Assembly (NCBI RefSeq): GCF_001663775.1
Contig: NZ_KV467168.1
Span: forward strand, 571,055 to 635,054
Origin: Arthrobacter sp. B6
GTDB taxonomy: Bacteria > Actinomycetota > Actinomycetes > Actinomycetales > Micrococcaceae
Direction of reading: 5' to 3'
DNA: 64,000 bases
A model generated the notes under the pieces. That model was given only the letters and a program-made list of their open reading frames with translations. It did no database searches and was not told the DNA's origin. The position numbers and the translations under genes are program-made. Positions 34,993 to 45,835 of the stretch are shown in pieces. Numbering within the stretch: the first letter of the stretch is position 1; each line of letters opens with the position of its first letter.

Positions 34993-35074
34993 TGCCCGAG
35001 GTGGGACTCGAACCCACACACCTTTCGATACCGCATTTTGAGTGCGGCGCGTCTGCCAATTCCGCCACTCGGGC
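34993..35074 (-). tRNA. tRNA-Leu (anticodon CAA)
   Basis: On the minus strand the sequence folds as a class II tRNA of 82 bases: acceptor GCCCGAG paired with CTCGGGC, a D arm, an anticodon stem with loop CTCAAAA, a variable arm and the TTCGAGTCC T-loop. No CCA is encoded. It is the integration site of the conjugative element and appears intact. Confidence 0.95.
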
Positions 35075-35278
35075 GCGGAATACATGGAGCATCAGGGTAC
35101 GCCCACAGCTGATTGTGAGCAACGCGATCACTTCACGTACGCGGAATTACTCTACATGCAGATAGGCTGAATTCCAGAATCGCGCCGCTGACGCCGCAAC
35201 TGACCATGCAGATCAAAGTACAGCCGCGGGCCCACCTAAGATAGTGATGTTCCCGCCGTACCTTTTCAAGGAGATCCC

Positions 35279-35884
35279 GTGACTGAACAGACGGAGTCAA
35301 ACCCCACGTCCCAGCCGGCGCGCCGCGTCATTGTGGCTGAAGATGAAACTCTCATTCGCCTCGACATCATCGAGATCCTGCGCGGTGAGGGCTACGAGGT
35401 TGTCGGCGAGGCAGACAACGGCGAGAAGGCCGTGCAGCTCGCAGAGGAACTCAAGCCGGACCTCGTCCTGATGGACGTGAAGATGCCCGTGATGGACGGC
35501 ATCTCCGCCGCCGAGAAGATCGTCAAGGCCCGCATTGCCCCCGTGGTGCTGCTGACCGCGTTCAGCCAGAAGGAACTCGTGGAGCGGGCCCGCGACGCCG
35601 GCGCCATGGCCTACGTGGTCAAGCCTTTTACCCCCGCAGACCTCATACCGGCACTGGAGATCGCACTCTCCCGGCACGAGGAAATCAAGGCCCTCGAAAG
35701 CGAGGTCTCGGACCTCCAGGAGCAGTTCGCCACCCGTAAGCTCGTGGAGCGCGCCAAGAGCCTGCTGACCACCAAGATGGGCCTCACCGAACCCGAAGCG
35801 TTCCGCTGGATCCAGAAGACCTCCATGGACCGCCGCCTCAGCATGCGCGAGGTTGCCGAGACCATCATCAACCAGGTCAACTAG
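35279..35884 (+). CDS. pdtaR: ANTAR-domain response regulator (PdtaR-like)
   Basis: 201 residues from a GTG behind AAGGAG. The receiver domain has the acidic pair in VAEDET, the phospho-acceptor Asp in LVLMDVKMP, and the conserved Lys in VVKPF. The C-terminal ANTAR domain (LVERAKSLLTTKMGLTEPEA then FRWIQKTSMDRRLSMREVAE) binds hairpin pairs in RNA and causes antitermination. It matches mycobacterial PdtaR (Rv1626) in length and domain order, which pairs with the kinase PdtaS; no kinase is adjacent. It converges with pyk. Confidence 0.92.
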   Translation: MTEQTESNPTSQPARRVIVAEDETLIRLDIIEILRGEGYEVVGEADNGEKAVQLAEELKPDLVLMDVKMPVMDGISAAEKIVKARIAPVVLLTAFSQKELVERARDAGAMAYVVKPFTPADLIPALEIALSRHEEIKALESEVSDLQEQFATRKLVERAKSLLTTKMGLTEPEAFRWIQKTSMDRRLSMREVAETIINQVN

Positions 35885-35939
35885 CAGCCCCGATGGGGCC
35901 GGCCGGTGACCCGGCAAGCCCCATCACCAGACCACAAGC

Positions 35940-35972
35940 AAAAGGACCCCCGCAATCGGCAGGGGTCCTTTT
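35940..35972. terminator. Bidirectional intrinsic terminator between pdtaR and pyk
   Basis: Arms AAAAGGACCCC and GGGGTCCTTTT flank an 11-base loop. The stem carries A and T tracts on both sides, so it can end transcription from both convergent genes. Confidence 0.85.
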
Positions 35973-35985
35973 CGCTGTCAGAAGC

Positions 35986-37476
35986 CTAGGACTTCTTCTT
36001 CTTTTCCGGCCAGGGGCCGAGCTTTTCCTTGTTTCCGGCGGCGTCGCCCGGACCGGTGGTGTCGGCGAGGTCGCCCACCTTGTGGACCTTCAGCGAGTTC
36101 GTGGAACCGGCCTTTCCGGGAGGGGAACCGGCAGCGATGACCACGAGGTCGCCGTCTTCCACCAGGTCCATTTCCAGCAGGCTGCGGTCCACCTGGGCGG
36201 TCATCTCGTCGGTGTGGCCCACCATGGGGACCAGCACCGGCTGGATGCCCCAGGTCAGCGCCAGCTGGTTCCACACATGCTCCACCGGCGTGAACGCGAA
36301 GACCGGCTTGATGGGACGCAGGCGCGAAAGGCGGCGTGCGGAGTCGCCGGACTGGGTGAACGTACAGATGTACTTCGCTTCCAGCTGGTCGGCGATTTCG
36401 ACGGCGGCACGGGTGATGGCGCCGCCACGGGTCTTGGGCTTGGTCCCCAGCGGGGGAACGCGCTCCAGTCCGTGGACCTCCGTGGATTCGATGATCCGGG
36501 CCATGACCTTCACGGTTTCGATCGGGTACTTGCCCACGCTGGTCTCACCGGAGAGCATGACGGCGTCTGCACCGTCGAGCACGGCGTTGGCGCAGTCCGA
36601 GGCTTCTGCACGGGTGGGGCGCGGGTTGTCAATCATGGACTCCAGCACCTGGGTGGCCACGATGACCGGCTTGGCCCAGCGGCGAGCCAGTTCGATGGCA
36701 CGCTTCTGCACGATCGGCACTTCCTCGAGGGGAAGCTCAACGCCGAGATCGCCACGGGCAACCATGATCGCGTCGAACGCGTCGATGATCTCGTGGAGCT
36801 GGTCCACGGCCTGCGGCTTTTCGATCTTGGCGATGACCGGTACGCGGCGGCCTTCTTCGTCCATGATCTCGTGCACGCGGACGATGTCGGAGGAGTCGCG
36901 GACGAACGAGAGGGCAACGAGGTCAACCCCGCGGCGCATGGCCCAGCGGAGATCGTCCTCGTCCTTTTCGCTCAGCGCCGGAACATTGACAGCAACGCCG
37001 GGCAGGTTGATGCCCTTGTTGTTGGACACCATGCCGCCCACGGTCACGGTGGCGACGACCTTGACGTCGTCCACCTCGATGGCGCGCAGTGCCACCTTGC
37101 CGTCGTCGATCAGGAGGGCATCGCCCACGTTGACGTCTTCGGTGAGGCTCTTGAGCGTGGTGGAGCAGATGTCCTTCGTGCCCGGAACGTCTTCGGTGGT
37201 GATCGTGAAGGTGTCGCCCTCGGACAGGTCGTGCGGACCGTCCACGAAGCGGCCCAGGCGGATCTTCGGACCCTGCAGGTCAGCCATGATGGCCACCGGC
37301 TTGCTCAGGTCTGCCGCTGCCTTGCGGACGTTCTCATAGGTGTTGTCATGCACGGAGTAATCGCCGTGGCTCATGTTCATCCGGGCTACGTCAACGCCGG
37401 CTTCGAGTACCGCGAGGGTGTTCTCATAACTGGCGATGGCCGGGCCGAAAGTGGCCACAATTTTTGCGCGTCTCAT
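35986..37476 (-). CDS. pyk: Pyruvate kinase
   Basis: 496 residues. Converts phosphoenolpyruvate and ADP to pyruvate and ATP. Seen motifs: KIVATFGPA at the N-terminus, MNMSHG, DLQGPKIRLGRF, the catalytic lysine segment VIAKIEKPQAVD, and MVARGDLGVELP. The C-terminal regulatory domain is present (AVEIADQLEAKYICTFTQSG). It ends with a lysine-rich tail (EKLGPWPEKKKKS). It is monocistronic or follows gltD at 72 bases. Confidence 0.97.
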   Translation of the reverse strand: MRRAKIVATFGPAIASYENTLAVLEAGVDVARMNMSHGDYSVHDNTYENVRKAAADLSKPVAIMADLQGPKIRLGRFVDGPHDLSEGDTFTITTEDVPGTKDICSTTLKSLTEDVNVGDALLIDDGKVALRAIEVDDVKVVATVTVGGMVSNNKGINLPGVAVNVPALSEKDEDDLRWAMRRGVDLVALSFVRDSSDIVRVHEIMDEEGRRVPVIAKIEKPQAVDQLHEIIDAFDAIMVARGDLGVELPLEEVPIVQKRAIELARRWAKPVIVATQVLESMIDNPRPTRAEASDCANAVLDGADAVMLSGETSVGKYPIETVKVMARIIESTEVHGLERVPPLGTKPKTRGGAITRAAVEIADQLEAKYICTFTQSGDSARRLSRLRPIKPVFAFTPVEHVWNQLALTWGIQPVLVPMVGHTDEMTAQVDRSLLEMDLVEDGDLVVIAAGSPPGKAGSTNSLKVHKVGDLADTTGPGDAAGNKEKLGPWPEKKKKS

Positions 37477-37548
37477 ATACCTACCCTAGTAGTTTGCTGC
37501 ATGGATTAAGTTGTTGTGGAGGTGAACCCGCGGCGAACTGAACGGGTG

Positions 37549-39006
37549 TCAGAGAACCGCGATCGCACGGTCCGTCGGGGCCACCGGGGCAGGCAGGATG
37601 GTGCTGCCCATGAGGAACTTGTCCACGGCGGCGGCACATGCCCGGCCTTCGGCGATGGCCCACACAATGAGCGACTGCCCACGGCCGGCGTCGCCGGCCA
37701 CGAAGATGCCCTCGGTGTTGGTCATGTAGTAACCGTCGCGGGATACGTTGCCGCGCCCGTCGAATTCGGCGCTGACCTGTTCGCTGATGCCCGCAGGCTC
37801 GGCGCCGGTGAAGCCCAGGGACAGGAAGACCAGGTCCGCCGGAATGATCCGCTCGGTACCGGCCTTGGGCAGCCGCTTGCCGTCAACGAATTCCGTTTCG
37901 GCAACCTTGACTCCGGTGAGCTGGCCGTCTTCGCCCACAAACTCCACGGTGGAGGCGAGATACGTGCGTTCGCCGCCCTCCTCATGCGCGCTGGCCATTT
38001 CGAACAGCGTGGGGAACGTGGGCCAGGGCTGGTGTCCGGCCCGTTCCGACGGCGGCTGCTTGCCGATCGCCAGGGTGGTCACCGACGCTGCTCCATGCCG
38101 GTGCGCGGTGCCGAGGCAGTCAGCACCGGTATCGCCGCCGCCCAGGATCACCACATGCTTTCCCCTGGCGTGGATCTGGTTCTCGACGGTCTCCCCCGCC
38201 ACGACGCGGTTCGCCGGCACGAGGTAGTCCATGGCGTAGTGCACGCCTTCGAGGTCGCGGCCCGGGATGGGCAGGTTCCGCGGAACGGTAGCACCGGTGG
38301 CAATCACGACGGCGTCGTAGCGGCGGCGAAGCTGCTCCCACGTCACGTCGGTGCCGACTGCGACGCCGGTGCGGAACCGGGTGCCTTCCGCCTTCATCTG
38401 TTCGATGCGGCGGTCAACCTGCTCCTTCTCCATCTTGAAGTCGGGAATGCCGTACCGGAGGAGCCCGCCGATTTTGTCATCGCGCTCGTAGACGGCAACG
38501 GTGTGCCCCACGCGGGTCAGCTGCTGGGCAACGGCCAGGCCGGCAGGGCCGGAGCCGACGACGGCAACGGTCTTTCCGGTCAGGCGCGTCGGGGGCAGCG
38601 GGTTGACCCAGCCGTTTTCGAAGGCTTCATCGATGATGGAGACTTCAACCTGCTTGATGGTCACCGCAGGCTGGTTGATCCCCAGCACGCACGACGCCTC
38701 GCATGGCGCCGGGCAGAGCCGTCCGGTCCATTCGGGGAAGTTGTTGGTGGCGTGGAGCCGCTCAATCGCTTCTTCGCCCTTGTCCCGCCACGTGAGGTCG
38801 TTCCACTCCGGGATCAGGTTGCCCAGCGGGCAGCCCTGGTGGCAGAACGGGACGCCGCAGTCCATACAGCGGCCGGCCTGTGCCTTCAGGACACCCTTTT
38901 CCTGGGCCTCGTACACTTCCTTCCAGTCCATGATGCGGACCGGGACCGGACGGCGCGGCTGGGTTTCACGCTGGCGTACTTTCAGAAATCCGCGTGGATC
39001 AGCCAC
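37549..39006 (-). CDS. gltD: Glutamate synthase small subunit
   Basis: 485 residues. Transfers electrons from NADPH through FAD and iron-sulfur clusters to the large subunit. Cysteine clusters are in [17 protein letters not shown] and CPAPCEASC, the FAD site is [15 protein letters not shown] and the NADPH site is [12 protein letters not shown]. The C-terminus has [19 protein letters not shown]. The ATG overlaps the gltB stop by 8 bases, so the subunits are made together. Confidence 0.97.
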   Translation of the reverse strand: MADPRGFLKVRQRETQPRRPVPVRIMDWKEVYEAQEKGVLKAQAGRCMDCGVPFCHQGCPLGNLIPEWNDLTWRDKGEEAIERLHATNNFPEWTGRLCPAPCEASCVLGINQPAVTIKQVEVSIIDEAFENGWVNPLPPTRLTGKTVAVVGSGPAGLAVAQQLTRVGHTVAVYERDDKIGGLLRYGIPDFKMEKEQVDRRIEQMKAEGTRFRTGVAVGTDVTWEQLRRRYDAVVIATGATVPRNLPIPGRDLEGVHYAMDYLVPANRVVAGETVENQIHARGKHVVILGGGDTGADCLGTAHRHGAASVTTLAIGKQPPSERAGHQPWPTFPTLFEMASAHEEGGERTYLASTVEFVGEDGQLTGVKVAETEFVDGKRLPKAGTERIIPADLVFLSLGFTGAEPAGISEQVSAEFDGRGNVSRDGYYMTNTEGIFVAGDAGRGQSLIVWAIAEGRACAAAVDKFLMGSTILPAPVAPTDRAIAVL

Positions 39007-42000
39007 CGGTCACCTCCAGGATTCGAGACCATACTTCTTCGCCGTCAGGGTCAAGGCCCTCTTCGATGGCGTCGAGACGGGTTTGCAGGACTGCCGCGTA
39101 GTCGCGCGGCAAGACTTTGGTAATGCGGGCAGCAGTGTCGTCGAAGTTCTCCAGCAACCGCTGGGCGTGGAGCGACTCCGTCTCCTCGACGTGCTTGACC
39201 AGCAGGCCGTGGACGATGTCACGGTCTTCGGCGTCGAGCGCCACGAGCTGGAGTTCGCCTGACTGCAGGGCATCCTTGTTGACCCGGGTTGCCTGCAGGT
39301 CCAGCACGTACGCGGTGCCGCCGGACATGCCAGCCCCGAAGTTGCGTCCGGTGCGGCCAATGATCAGCGTCTGGCCGCCCGTCATGTACTCGCAGCCGTG
39401 GTCGCCGATTCCTTCAACAACCGCCGTGGCGCCGGAGTTGCGGACCAGGAAGCGTTCGCCCACCTGGCCGCGCAGGAACATCTCGCCGCTGGTGGCGCCG
39501 TAGCCGATCACGTTGCCGGCAATGACGTTGCTTTCTGCCTTGAATACGTTGGTGCGGTCCGGCCGGACGATGATCCGCCCACCGGAGAGGCCCTTGCCCA
39601 CGTAGTCGTTCGAGTCGCCGAAAAGGCGCAAGGTGATGCCGGCGGGCAGGAAAGCGCCCAGCGACTGTCCCGCGGTTCCGGTCAGCGTGATATCGATGGT
39701 GTCGGTGGCCAGCAGGTCGGTGCTGAACGTTTTGGTCACCACGTGGCCCAGCATGGTGCCCACCGAGCGGTCGGTGTTGATGACGTCCACGGCGATCTTC
39801 ACGGGGCTGCGGTCGGTCAGCGCCTCGGTGGCCATCGTGATCAGTCGCTGGTCGAAGTGCTTGTCCAGCTCGTGGTTCTGCGAGGTCAGGTTGCGCAGCG
39901 GTGCGTCGTCGTCGAACTCGAGTCCGTGCAGGATCGGGTCCAGGTCCAGGCCGTCTGCCTTCCAGTGGTTGATCGCCTCACGGGCGTCCAGCACCTCGGC
40001 GTGGCCGATGGCCTCTTCGATGCTCCGGAACCCAAGTTCCGCGAGGATCTCGCGGACTTCCTCGGCCAGGAACTCGAAGAAGTTGACCACAAATTCGGGC
40101 TTGCCGGTGAAGCGGGCCCGCAGTTCGGGGTTCTGCGTCGCAACACCCACCGGGCAGGTGTCCAGGTGGCAGACGCGCATCATGATGCAGCCTTCCACCA
40201 CCAGCGGAGCCGTGGCGAAACCAAACTCTTCGCCACCGAGCAGAGCGGCAATGACGACGTCGCGCCCGGTCTTGAGCTGGCCGTCCACCTGCACCACCAC
40301 ACGGTCGCGCAGGCCGTTGAGCATCAGGGTCTGCTGGGTCTCTGCGAGCCCCAGCTCCCACGGCACACCGGCATGCTTCAGCGAGTTCAGCGGGGAGGCA
40401 CCCGTGCCGCCGTCATGGCCTGAGACGAGTACGACGTCGGCCTTGGCTTTGGTGACACCGGCGGCAACCGTGCCGATCCCCACTTCGGAGACGAGCTTGA
40501 CGTGCACGCGGGCCGAGGGGTTGGCGCGCTTCGCATCGTAGATGAGCTGCGCGAGGTCCTCGATGGAGTAGATGTCGTGGTGCGGGGGCGGGGAAATGAG
40601 TCCGACGCCGGGGGTCGAGTGCCGCGTCCGGGCGACCCAGGGGTACACCTTCTGCGCCATCAGCTGGCCGCCTTCGCCGGGCTTGGCACCCTGCGCCATC
40701 TTGATCTGGATGTCGTCGGCGTTGCTGAGGTACAGGCTGGTGACGCCGAACCGGCCCGACGCGATCTGCTTGACGGCAGATCGGCGCTTCGGGTCCAGCA
40801 GGCGGTCAACGTCCTCGCCGCCTTCACCGGTGTTGGACTTGCCGCCCAACTGGTTCATGGCGATCGCGAGGGTCTCGTGGGCTTCCTTGGAGATGGACCC
40901 GTAGCTCATGGCACCGGTGGAGAAGCGCTTGACGACGCTGGAAACGGGCTCGACCTCCTCCAGCGGGACAGCGGGACGGTCGTTCTTGAACTTGAGGAGC
41001 CCGCGCAGGGTCATCAGGTTCTCAGACTGGTCATCCACGCCCCTGGTGTACGCCTTGAAGATGTCATAGCGGCGCTCACGCGTGGCGTGCTGCAGGCGGA
41101 ACACAGTCTCCGGGTTGAAGAGGTGCGGCTCGCCGTCGCGGCGCCACTGGTACTCGCCGCCGCCCAGCAGCGGCCGGTGCGGCTGCTCGATGCCGCCCTC
41201 GGGGTAGGCCATCTGGTGCCGCGCGGAAACCTCTGCTGCGATGACGTCCAGCCCAACGCCACCCAGCTGGGAATGCGTGCCGGCGAAGAATTCGTCCACC
41301 AGTTCCTGGCCGAGGCCCAGGGCTTCGAACGTCTGGGCGCCGGTGTAGGACGCCACGGTGGAGATGCCCATCTTGGACATGATCTTCAGGACACCCTTGC
41401 CCAGGCCCTTGATGAGGTTGTAGACGCCGTCCTGCGGCGTGACGCCAACGACGTCGCCGGAGGTGATGAGCTGCTCCACGGATTCCATGGCCAGGTACGG
41501 GTTTACGGCAGAGGCGCCGTAGCCGATCAGGACAGCAACGTGGTGCGTCTCACGGACGTCGCCGGCCTCGACCACCAGGGCGGTCTTGGTGCGGTTGGCG
41601 CTGCGCAGCAGGTGGTGGTGCACGGCGCTGACCAGCAGCAGCGAAGGAATCGGGGCCCACTGGGCGTTCGAGTCGCGGTCGGACAGCACAACGTACTGCA
41701 CACCGCGGTTGATCGCACCGGAGACCTGCTCACAGATTTCGGTGAGCCGGGCACGCAGCGCATTCTCGCCGCCTTCGGGACGGTAAAGGCCACGGACCTT
41801 CATGGCTATGCGGTCGCCGTCGGGCGTCTCAATGTTGGCGATCTTGGCGAGCTGGTCGTTGTTGATCACCGGGAACGGCAGGGAGACCTGGGGCTGGCGG
41901 ACCTGCTTGGTGTCCAGCAGGTTGCCGTTCGGGCCGATGGCGCAGGTCAGCGACGTGACCAGCTCTTCGCGGATGGCATCCAGCGGCGGGTTGGTGACCT

Positions 42001-43612
42001 GCGCGAAAGACTGCACAAAGTAATCGAACAGGAGCCGGGGCCGCTTGGAGAGCACTGCCACCGGGGTGTCCGAACCCATGGCGCCCAGCGGCTCGGCGCC
42101 GGTACGGGCCATCGGGCCGAGCAGGATCCTGAGCTCTTCGGTGGTGTAGCCGAACGTCCGCTGGCGGATGTTGACGGAGGCAGCCGTGTGGACCACGTGC
42201 TCGCGCTCGGGGAGGTCGTTGAGGTCGATCAGGTTGTCCTTGACCCACTCGGCCCAGGGGTTGGCCGCGGCCACCTCTGCCTTGACCTCTTCGTCGTCGA
42301 TGATGCGGCCGGCGTCGGTGTCCACCAGGAACATCTTGCCCGGCGAAACGCGGCCCTTTTTGACCACCTTGGAGGCTTCGACGTCGATCACGCCGACTTC
42401 GGAGGCGAAGACCACCAGGCCATCCTCCGTGATCCAGTAACGTCCGGGGCGGAGGCCGTTCCGGTCCAGGGTGGCGCCCACCAAATTGCCGTCGGTGAAA
42501 GACACGGCGGCGGGGCCGTCCCACGGTTCCATCAGGAGCGAGTGGTACTCGTAGAACGCACGCCGGGCCGGATCCATGGTGGCGTGGTTTTCCCAGGCCT
42601 CGGGGATCATCATCATGATGGAGTGCGTGATGGGGCGGCCGGAAAGCCACAGCAGTTCGGCGACCTCGTCGAAGGACGCGGAGTCGGAGGCACCGGGGGT
42701 GCAGATCGGGTACAGCTCCTCCGGCGCATCCCCCAGCAGCGGGTTGGCCAGCTGGGACTGGCGGGCGCGCATCCAGTTCCGGTTGCCCTTGACCGTGTTG
42801 ATCTCACCGTTGTGGGCGATGGTGCGGAACGGCTGGGCCAGTGGCCAGGAGGGGAACGTGTTGGTGGAGAAGCGCGAGTGAACGATCGCCAGCTTGGTCT
42901 TGAAACGCTTGTCCGAGAGGTCCGGATAGAACGGCTCCAGCTGGGCAGTGGTGAGCATGCCCTTGTAGACGATGGTCCGGGAGGACAGCGAGGGGAAGTA
43001 CACGCCGTACTTGTTCTGGGCACGCTTGCGGATCCGCCAGGCGCGGGAGTCCAGCTCGTTGCGGTCCAGCTCTTCGCCGGTGGCCGGGGCCAGGAACGGC
43101 TGGGAGAAGTAGGGCATGCAGGCGCGGGCCATGGCACCGACGAGGTCGGCAACGATGGGCACCTCACGCCAGCCCAGCACCTTCAGGCCTTCGTCGGCGG
43201 CAAGGCCTTCGATGCCTGCCTTGGCGGCATCGGCTTCGCGCTGCTCGGCGGGCAGGAAGGCCGTTCCGGCAACGTACTGCCCGGGCGCGGGAAGTTCGAA
43301 CTCGCTAACGGCACGGAAAAACTCGTCGGGGATCTGCATCAGCAGGCCGGCACCGTCACCGGTTCCCTCGTCGGCGCCCACGGCACCGCGGTGCTCGAGG
43401 TTGCGCAGCGCGGTCAGGGCGGCGTCGACAATGTCATAGCCGGGCTCGCCGCGGAGGGTGGCGATGATCGCAAGACCGCAGGCGTCCTTCTCCTGCTCCG
43501 GGTTGTACAGGCCACGCGCCTCCGGCAGGGCAGCAAATCGCTTGAACGGCGACATGGCAGCCTCAGGCTTGTCCGGTTCGGACCAGCTGGGAGTGTGAAG
43601 AGTTTGGCTCAT
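38999..43612 (-). CDS. gltB: Glutamate synthase large subunit
   Basis: 1537 residues, full length. Makes glutamate from glutamine and 2-oxoglutarate. The class II amidotransferase cysteine is C45 (KDACGLAII), so a 44-residue propeptide is probably removed. The FMN/3Fe-4S region has [15 protein letters not shown], and [19 protein letters not shown] lies in the synthase domain. The C-terminal glycine-rich GXGXG beta-helix is present ([16 protein letters not shown]). An AGGAGGAAGG ribosome binding site lies upstream, somewhat far from the ATG; the second ATG at 43555 is less likely. Confidence 0.97.
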   Translation of the reverse strand: MSQTLHTPSWSEPDKPEAAMSPFKRFAALPEARGLYNPEQEKDACGLAIIATLRGEPGYDIVDAALTALRNLEHRGAVGADEGTGDGAGLLMQIPDEFFRAVSEFELPAPGQYVAGTAFLPAEQREADAAKAGIEGLAADEGLKVLGWREVPIVADLVGAMARACMPYFSQPFLAPATGEELDRNELDSRAWRIRKRAQNKYGVYFPSLSSRTIVYKGMLTTAQLEPFYPDLSDKRFKTKLAIVHSRFSTNTFPSWPLAQPFRTIAHNGEINTVKGNRNWMRARQSQLANPLLGDAPEELYPICTPGASDSASFDEVAELLWLSGRPITHSIMMMIPEAWENHATMDPARRAFYEYHSLLMEPWDGPAAVSFTDGNLVGATLDRNGLRPGRYWITEDGLVVFASEVGVIDVEASKVVKKGRVSPGKMFLVDTDAGRIIDDEEVKAEVAAANPWAEWVKDNLIDLNDLPEREHVVHTAASVNIRQRTFGYTTEELRILLGPMARTGAEPLGAMGSDTPVAVLSKRPRLLFDYFVQSFAQVTNPPLDAIREELVTSLTCAIGPNGNLLDTKQVRQPQVSLPFPVINNDQLAKIANIETPDGDRIAMKVRGLYRPEGGENALRARLTEICEQVSGAINRGVQYVVLSDRDSNAQWAPIPSLLLVSAVHHHLLRSANRTKTALVVEAGDVRETHHVAVLIGYGASAVNPYLAMESVEQLITSGDVVGVTPQDGVYNLIKGLGKGVLKIMSKMGISTVASYTGAQTFEALGLGQELVDEFFAGTHSQLGGVGLDVIAAEVSARHQMAYPEGGIEQPHRPLLGGGEYQWRRDGEPHLFNPETVFRLQHATRERRYDIFKAYTRGVDDQSENLMTLRGLLKFKNDRPAVPLEEVEPVSSVVKRFSTGAMSYGSISKEAHETLAIAMNQLGGKSNTGEGGEDVDRLLDPKRRSAVKQIASGRFGVTSLYLSNADDIQIKMAQGAKPGEGGQLMAQKVYPWVARTRHSTPGVGLISPPPHHDIYSIEDLAQLIYDAKRANPSARVHVKLVSEVGIGTVAAGVTKAKADVVLVSGHDGGTGASPLNSLKHAGVPWELGLAETQQTLMLNGLRDRVVVQVDGQLKTGRDVVIAALLGGEEFGFATAPLVVEGCIMMRVCHLDTCPVGVATQNPELRARFTGKPEFVVNFFEFLAEEVREILAELGFRSIEEAIGHAEVLDAREAINHWKADGLDLDPILHGLEFDDDAPLRNLTSQNHELDKHFDQRLITMATEALTDRSPVKIAVDVINTDRSVGTMLGHVVTKTFSTDLLATDTIDITLTGTAGQSLGAFLPAGITLRLFGDSNDYVGKGLSGGRIIVRPDRTNVFKAESNVIAGNVIGYGATSGEMFLRGQVGERFLVRNSGATAVVEGIGDHGCEYMTGGQTLIIGRTGRNFGAGMSGGTAYVLDLQATRVNKDALQSGELQLVALDAEDRDIVHGLLVKHVEETESLHAQRLLENFDDTAARITKVLPRDYAAVLQTRLDAIEEGLDPDGEEVWSRILEVTGG

Positions 43613-43874
43613 GGGGAGACGTCCTTCCTCCTGATCGTGCGTATGGAAGGGACACCGTTGGCCCCACTCGTCGGCGCCACTGTGATGGGCGCAACAAAGT
43701 GTTACTACTGGAAATTGTAGGTCAGCACGGCCTGCTGAACTAACAGTTACGCAGGCCCCCGACCCGGGATTGACCGGCCGGCAGCTCTATGCTGGTCCGG
43801 GCTGTCCCGATGCCACGACGCTGTGGTGTTTGGGCGCTGCGAGCGGTGGCTCTGCGACCCTGCTTGCCGGCTGG

Positions 43875-45017
43875 CTACTTCGTGCTGCCAGCCTCCGGCG
43901 CGGTTCCTGCGGCTTTGCTGCCGGACCTTCCGGCCGCCGGTGAGTCCTTAAGGGACTGCCCGCCTGCCGAAGTTTCCTGCTCCTCTTCCGTTGGGGTGGA
44001 AGGGCGCCTGGAACCGCTTTGGTTATCAGGGAGATTATCACGCGATTCACTATCTGAGACAACAGGGTCCGTATCACGGACCGGCTCTGCGTCCCCGCCA
44101 ACCTGGTCAGTTGTGGGTTCCCGGCCGTCCAGATAGACGGTGTCAGGCTGGGGTTTTCCCTTCCTTCCCAGGAGTATGAAGGCAACCAGCGCCACCACGA
44201 AGACCAGGATGCTGGTCCAGACATTCAGCCGGGCGGTGATGCCGAAGAGGTTGATCTGCTCCGCGTCATCTATGCGCATGGCTTCGATCCAGACCCTGCC
44301 CAGGGTGTAATACATGGCGTACAGCCAGAAGAGGCGGCTGCGGCGGAAGTGGAACCTGCGGTCCAGGGCCAGGAGAAGCAGCACGCCCGCGATGTTCCAC
44401 AGCGACTCGTACAGGAACGTCGGGTGGAACAGGGTGTCTGCCGGCACTCCGGCCGGGAAGTTGGCGTTGTCGGCATCGATCTGCAGGCCCCATGGCAGCG
44501 TGGTGGGCCCGCCGAAGAGTTCCTGGTTGAAGTAGTTGCCCCAGCGGCCCACGGCCTGGGCCAGCAGCAGCCCGGGAGCCGCGGCGTCCAGGAAGGCGGT
44601 GAGCTTTACGCCTGACCGGCGGCAGCCGATCCAGGCGCCCACAACGCCAAGCACCACGGCGCCCCAGATTCCCAGGCCGCCACGCTGGATCTGCGGGATC
44701 AGCCACAGGTCCCCGGTGCCGTCGAACCCGGGGCCGAAGTAGGCATCCGGAGAGGACACCACATGGTAGAGCCGTCCGCCGATGATGCCGAACGGGATGG
44801 CCCAGATAACGATGTCCCAGACGCTTCCCTCCGGTGCGCCGCGCCGCGCCCAGCGGACGGACGTGAGCCACAGGCCCACGATGATGCCCGCCAGGATGCA
44901 GAGGGCGTAGGCGTGGATGCGCAGCGAACCCCACGGCAGCGGGATGTCGAAGCCGGACCAGTCCGGGCTAGGGATGCTGGCCGGCACCATGGCCGCGGCG
45001 TGGAGGAGGGTCTGCAT
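43875..45017 (-). CDS. lgt: Prolipoprotein diacylglyceryl transferase
   Basis: 380 residues with about seven membrane segments in the first 290. Adds diacylglycerol to the lipobox cysteine of prolipoproteins. The signature GRWGNYFNQELFGGP is intact, and the conserved histidine-containing N-terminal part (RIHAYALCILAGI) is present. A hydrophilic tail of about 100 residues, rich in S, D, E and P, follows the last helix; long tails are typical of actinobacterial Lgt. It begins 6 bases after trpA, so it is cotranscribed with trp genes. Confidence 0.96.
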   Translation of the reverse strand: MQTLLHAAAMVPASIPSPDWSGFDIPLPWGSLRIHAYALCILAGIIVGLWLTSVRWARRGAPEGSVWDIVIWAIPFGIIGGRLYHVVSSPDAYFGPGFDGTGDLWLIPQIQRGGLGIWGAVVLGVVGAWIGCRRSGVKLTAFLDAAAPGLLLAQAVGRWGNYFNQELFGGPTTLPWGLQIDADNANFPAGVPADTLFHPTFLYESLWNIAGVLLLLALDRRFHFRRSRLFWLYAMYYTLGRVWIEAMRIDDAEQINLFGITARLNVWTSILVFVVALVAFILLGRKGKPQPDTVYLDGREPTTDQVGGDAEPVRDTDPVVSDSESRDNLPDNQSGSRRPSTPTEEEQETSAGGQSLKDSPAAGRSGSKAAGTAPEAGSTK

Positions 45018-45022
45018 GAGGG

Positions 45023-45835
45023 CTACTTCCTGGTCAGTCCGGTGCTGAGGTCTTTGGTCAGGCTGGCAACAGCTTCCACACCGCCATCCCTGATGGCGGA
45101 CACCAGGGCGGTGCCCACGATCACGCCATCGGCATACGCGGCGATCTCCGACACCTGCTCAGCGGTTGAGACGCCAAGGCCGACGCAGACGCGCTCGGCG
45201 CCGGCTTCCTTGGCCGCTGCCACGACGCCCTTGGCCGCAGAGCTGACCGAGGTCCGGGCGCCCGTGACCCCCATGATCGAGACGGCGTACACAAAGCCGC
45301 GGCTGGCCTCCACCGTGCGCTTCATGCGCTCCGTGGACGACGACGGCGCCACCAGGAACACCCGGTCCAGGCCGTACTTGTCGGACGCTTCCATCCATTC
45401 CGCGGCTTCGTCCGGAATCAGGTCGGGCGTGATCAGGCCGGCTCCGCCGGCCTCGGCCAGGCGGCGCGAGAACTCGTCCACGCCCATCCGGACCACGGGG
45501 TTCCAGTACGTCATGACCAGAACGGCGGCATCGGTCTGGCTGGTGATGCCGGCAACGACGTCGAAGACCTGGCGGACCGCGAAGCCCTTGGCCAGCGCCT
45601 CCGTGGTGGCCGCCTGGATGACCGGGCCGTCCATGACCGGGTCCGAGTACGGGATGCCGATTTCGATCAGGTCCGCACCGTTCCGGGCCAGTGCGATGCC
45701 GGCGGCAATGGTGTCCTCAACCGTGGGGTACCCGGCGGGCAGGTATCCGATCAGGGCCGCCCGTCCTTCTGCGCGGGCCTTGTCGATGGCGACTGCCGAT
45801 TTGCTGGTGCTGCTGATGTTCTGAACCCCGGTCAC
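45023..45835 (-). CDS. trpA: Tryptophan synthase alpha subunit
   Basis: 270 residues from GTG 45835, which overlaps the trpB stop as GTGA; the longer frame runs into trpB. Cleaves indole-glycerol phosphate to indole and glyceraldehyde 3-phosphate. The catalytic Glu and Asp are in [19 protein letters not shown], with GYLPAGYP upstream and the [20 protein letters not shown] phosphate-binding region near 205. Confidence 0.96.
   Translation of the reverse strand: MTGVQNISSTSKSAVAIDKARAEGRAALIGYLPAGYPTVEDTIAAGIALARNGADLIEIGIPYSDPVMDGPVIQAATTEALAKGFAVRQVFDVVAGITSQTDAAVLVMTYWNPVVRMGVDEFSRRLAEAGGAGLITPDLIPDEAAEWMEASDKYGLDRVFLVAPSSSTERMKRTVEASRGFVYAVSIMGVTGARTSVSSAAKGVVAAAKEAGAERVCVGLGVSTAEQVSEIAAYADGVIVGTALVSAIRDGGVEAVASLTKDLSTGLTRK

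Larger units (their letters stand above)
2169..34993. mobile_element. Integrative and conjugative element at tRNA-Leu(CAA); left end uncertain
   Basis: The segment carries a MobF relaxase, coupling protein, VirB4, VirB6, pilin-like and lytic-hydrolase genes, an excisionase candidate and a tyrosine integrase whose start lies 87 bases from the 3' end of an intact tRNA-Leu. That is the classic layout for tRNA-targeted integration. The right end is therefore set at the tRNA 3' end. I searched by eye for a second copy of the tRNA 3' segment (tgcccgaggtgggactcgaa) on the left and found none, so the left boundary given here is only the end of the TetR gene. The transporter/TetR pair may also belong to the element. 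Confidence 0.7.

Noticed and set aside
35893..37509. Long plus-strand frames over pyk, gltD and gltB
   Set aside because: They are antisense shadows produced by high GC content; the minus-strand frames are full-length known enzymes.
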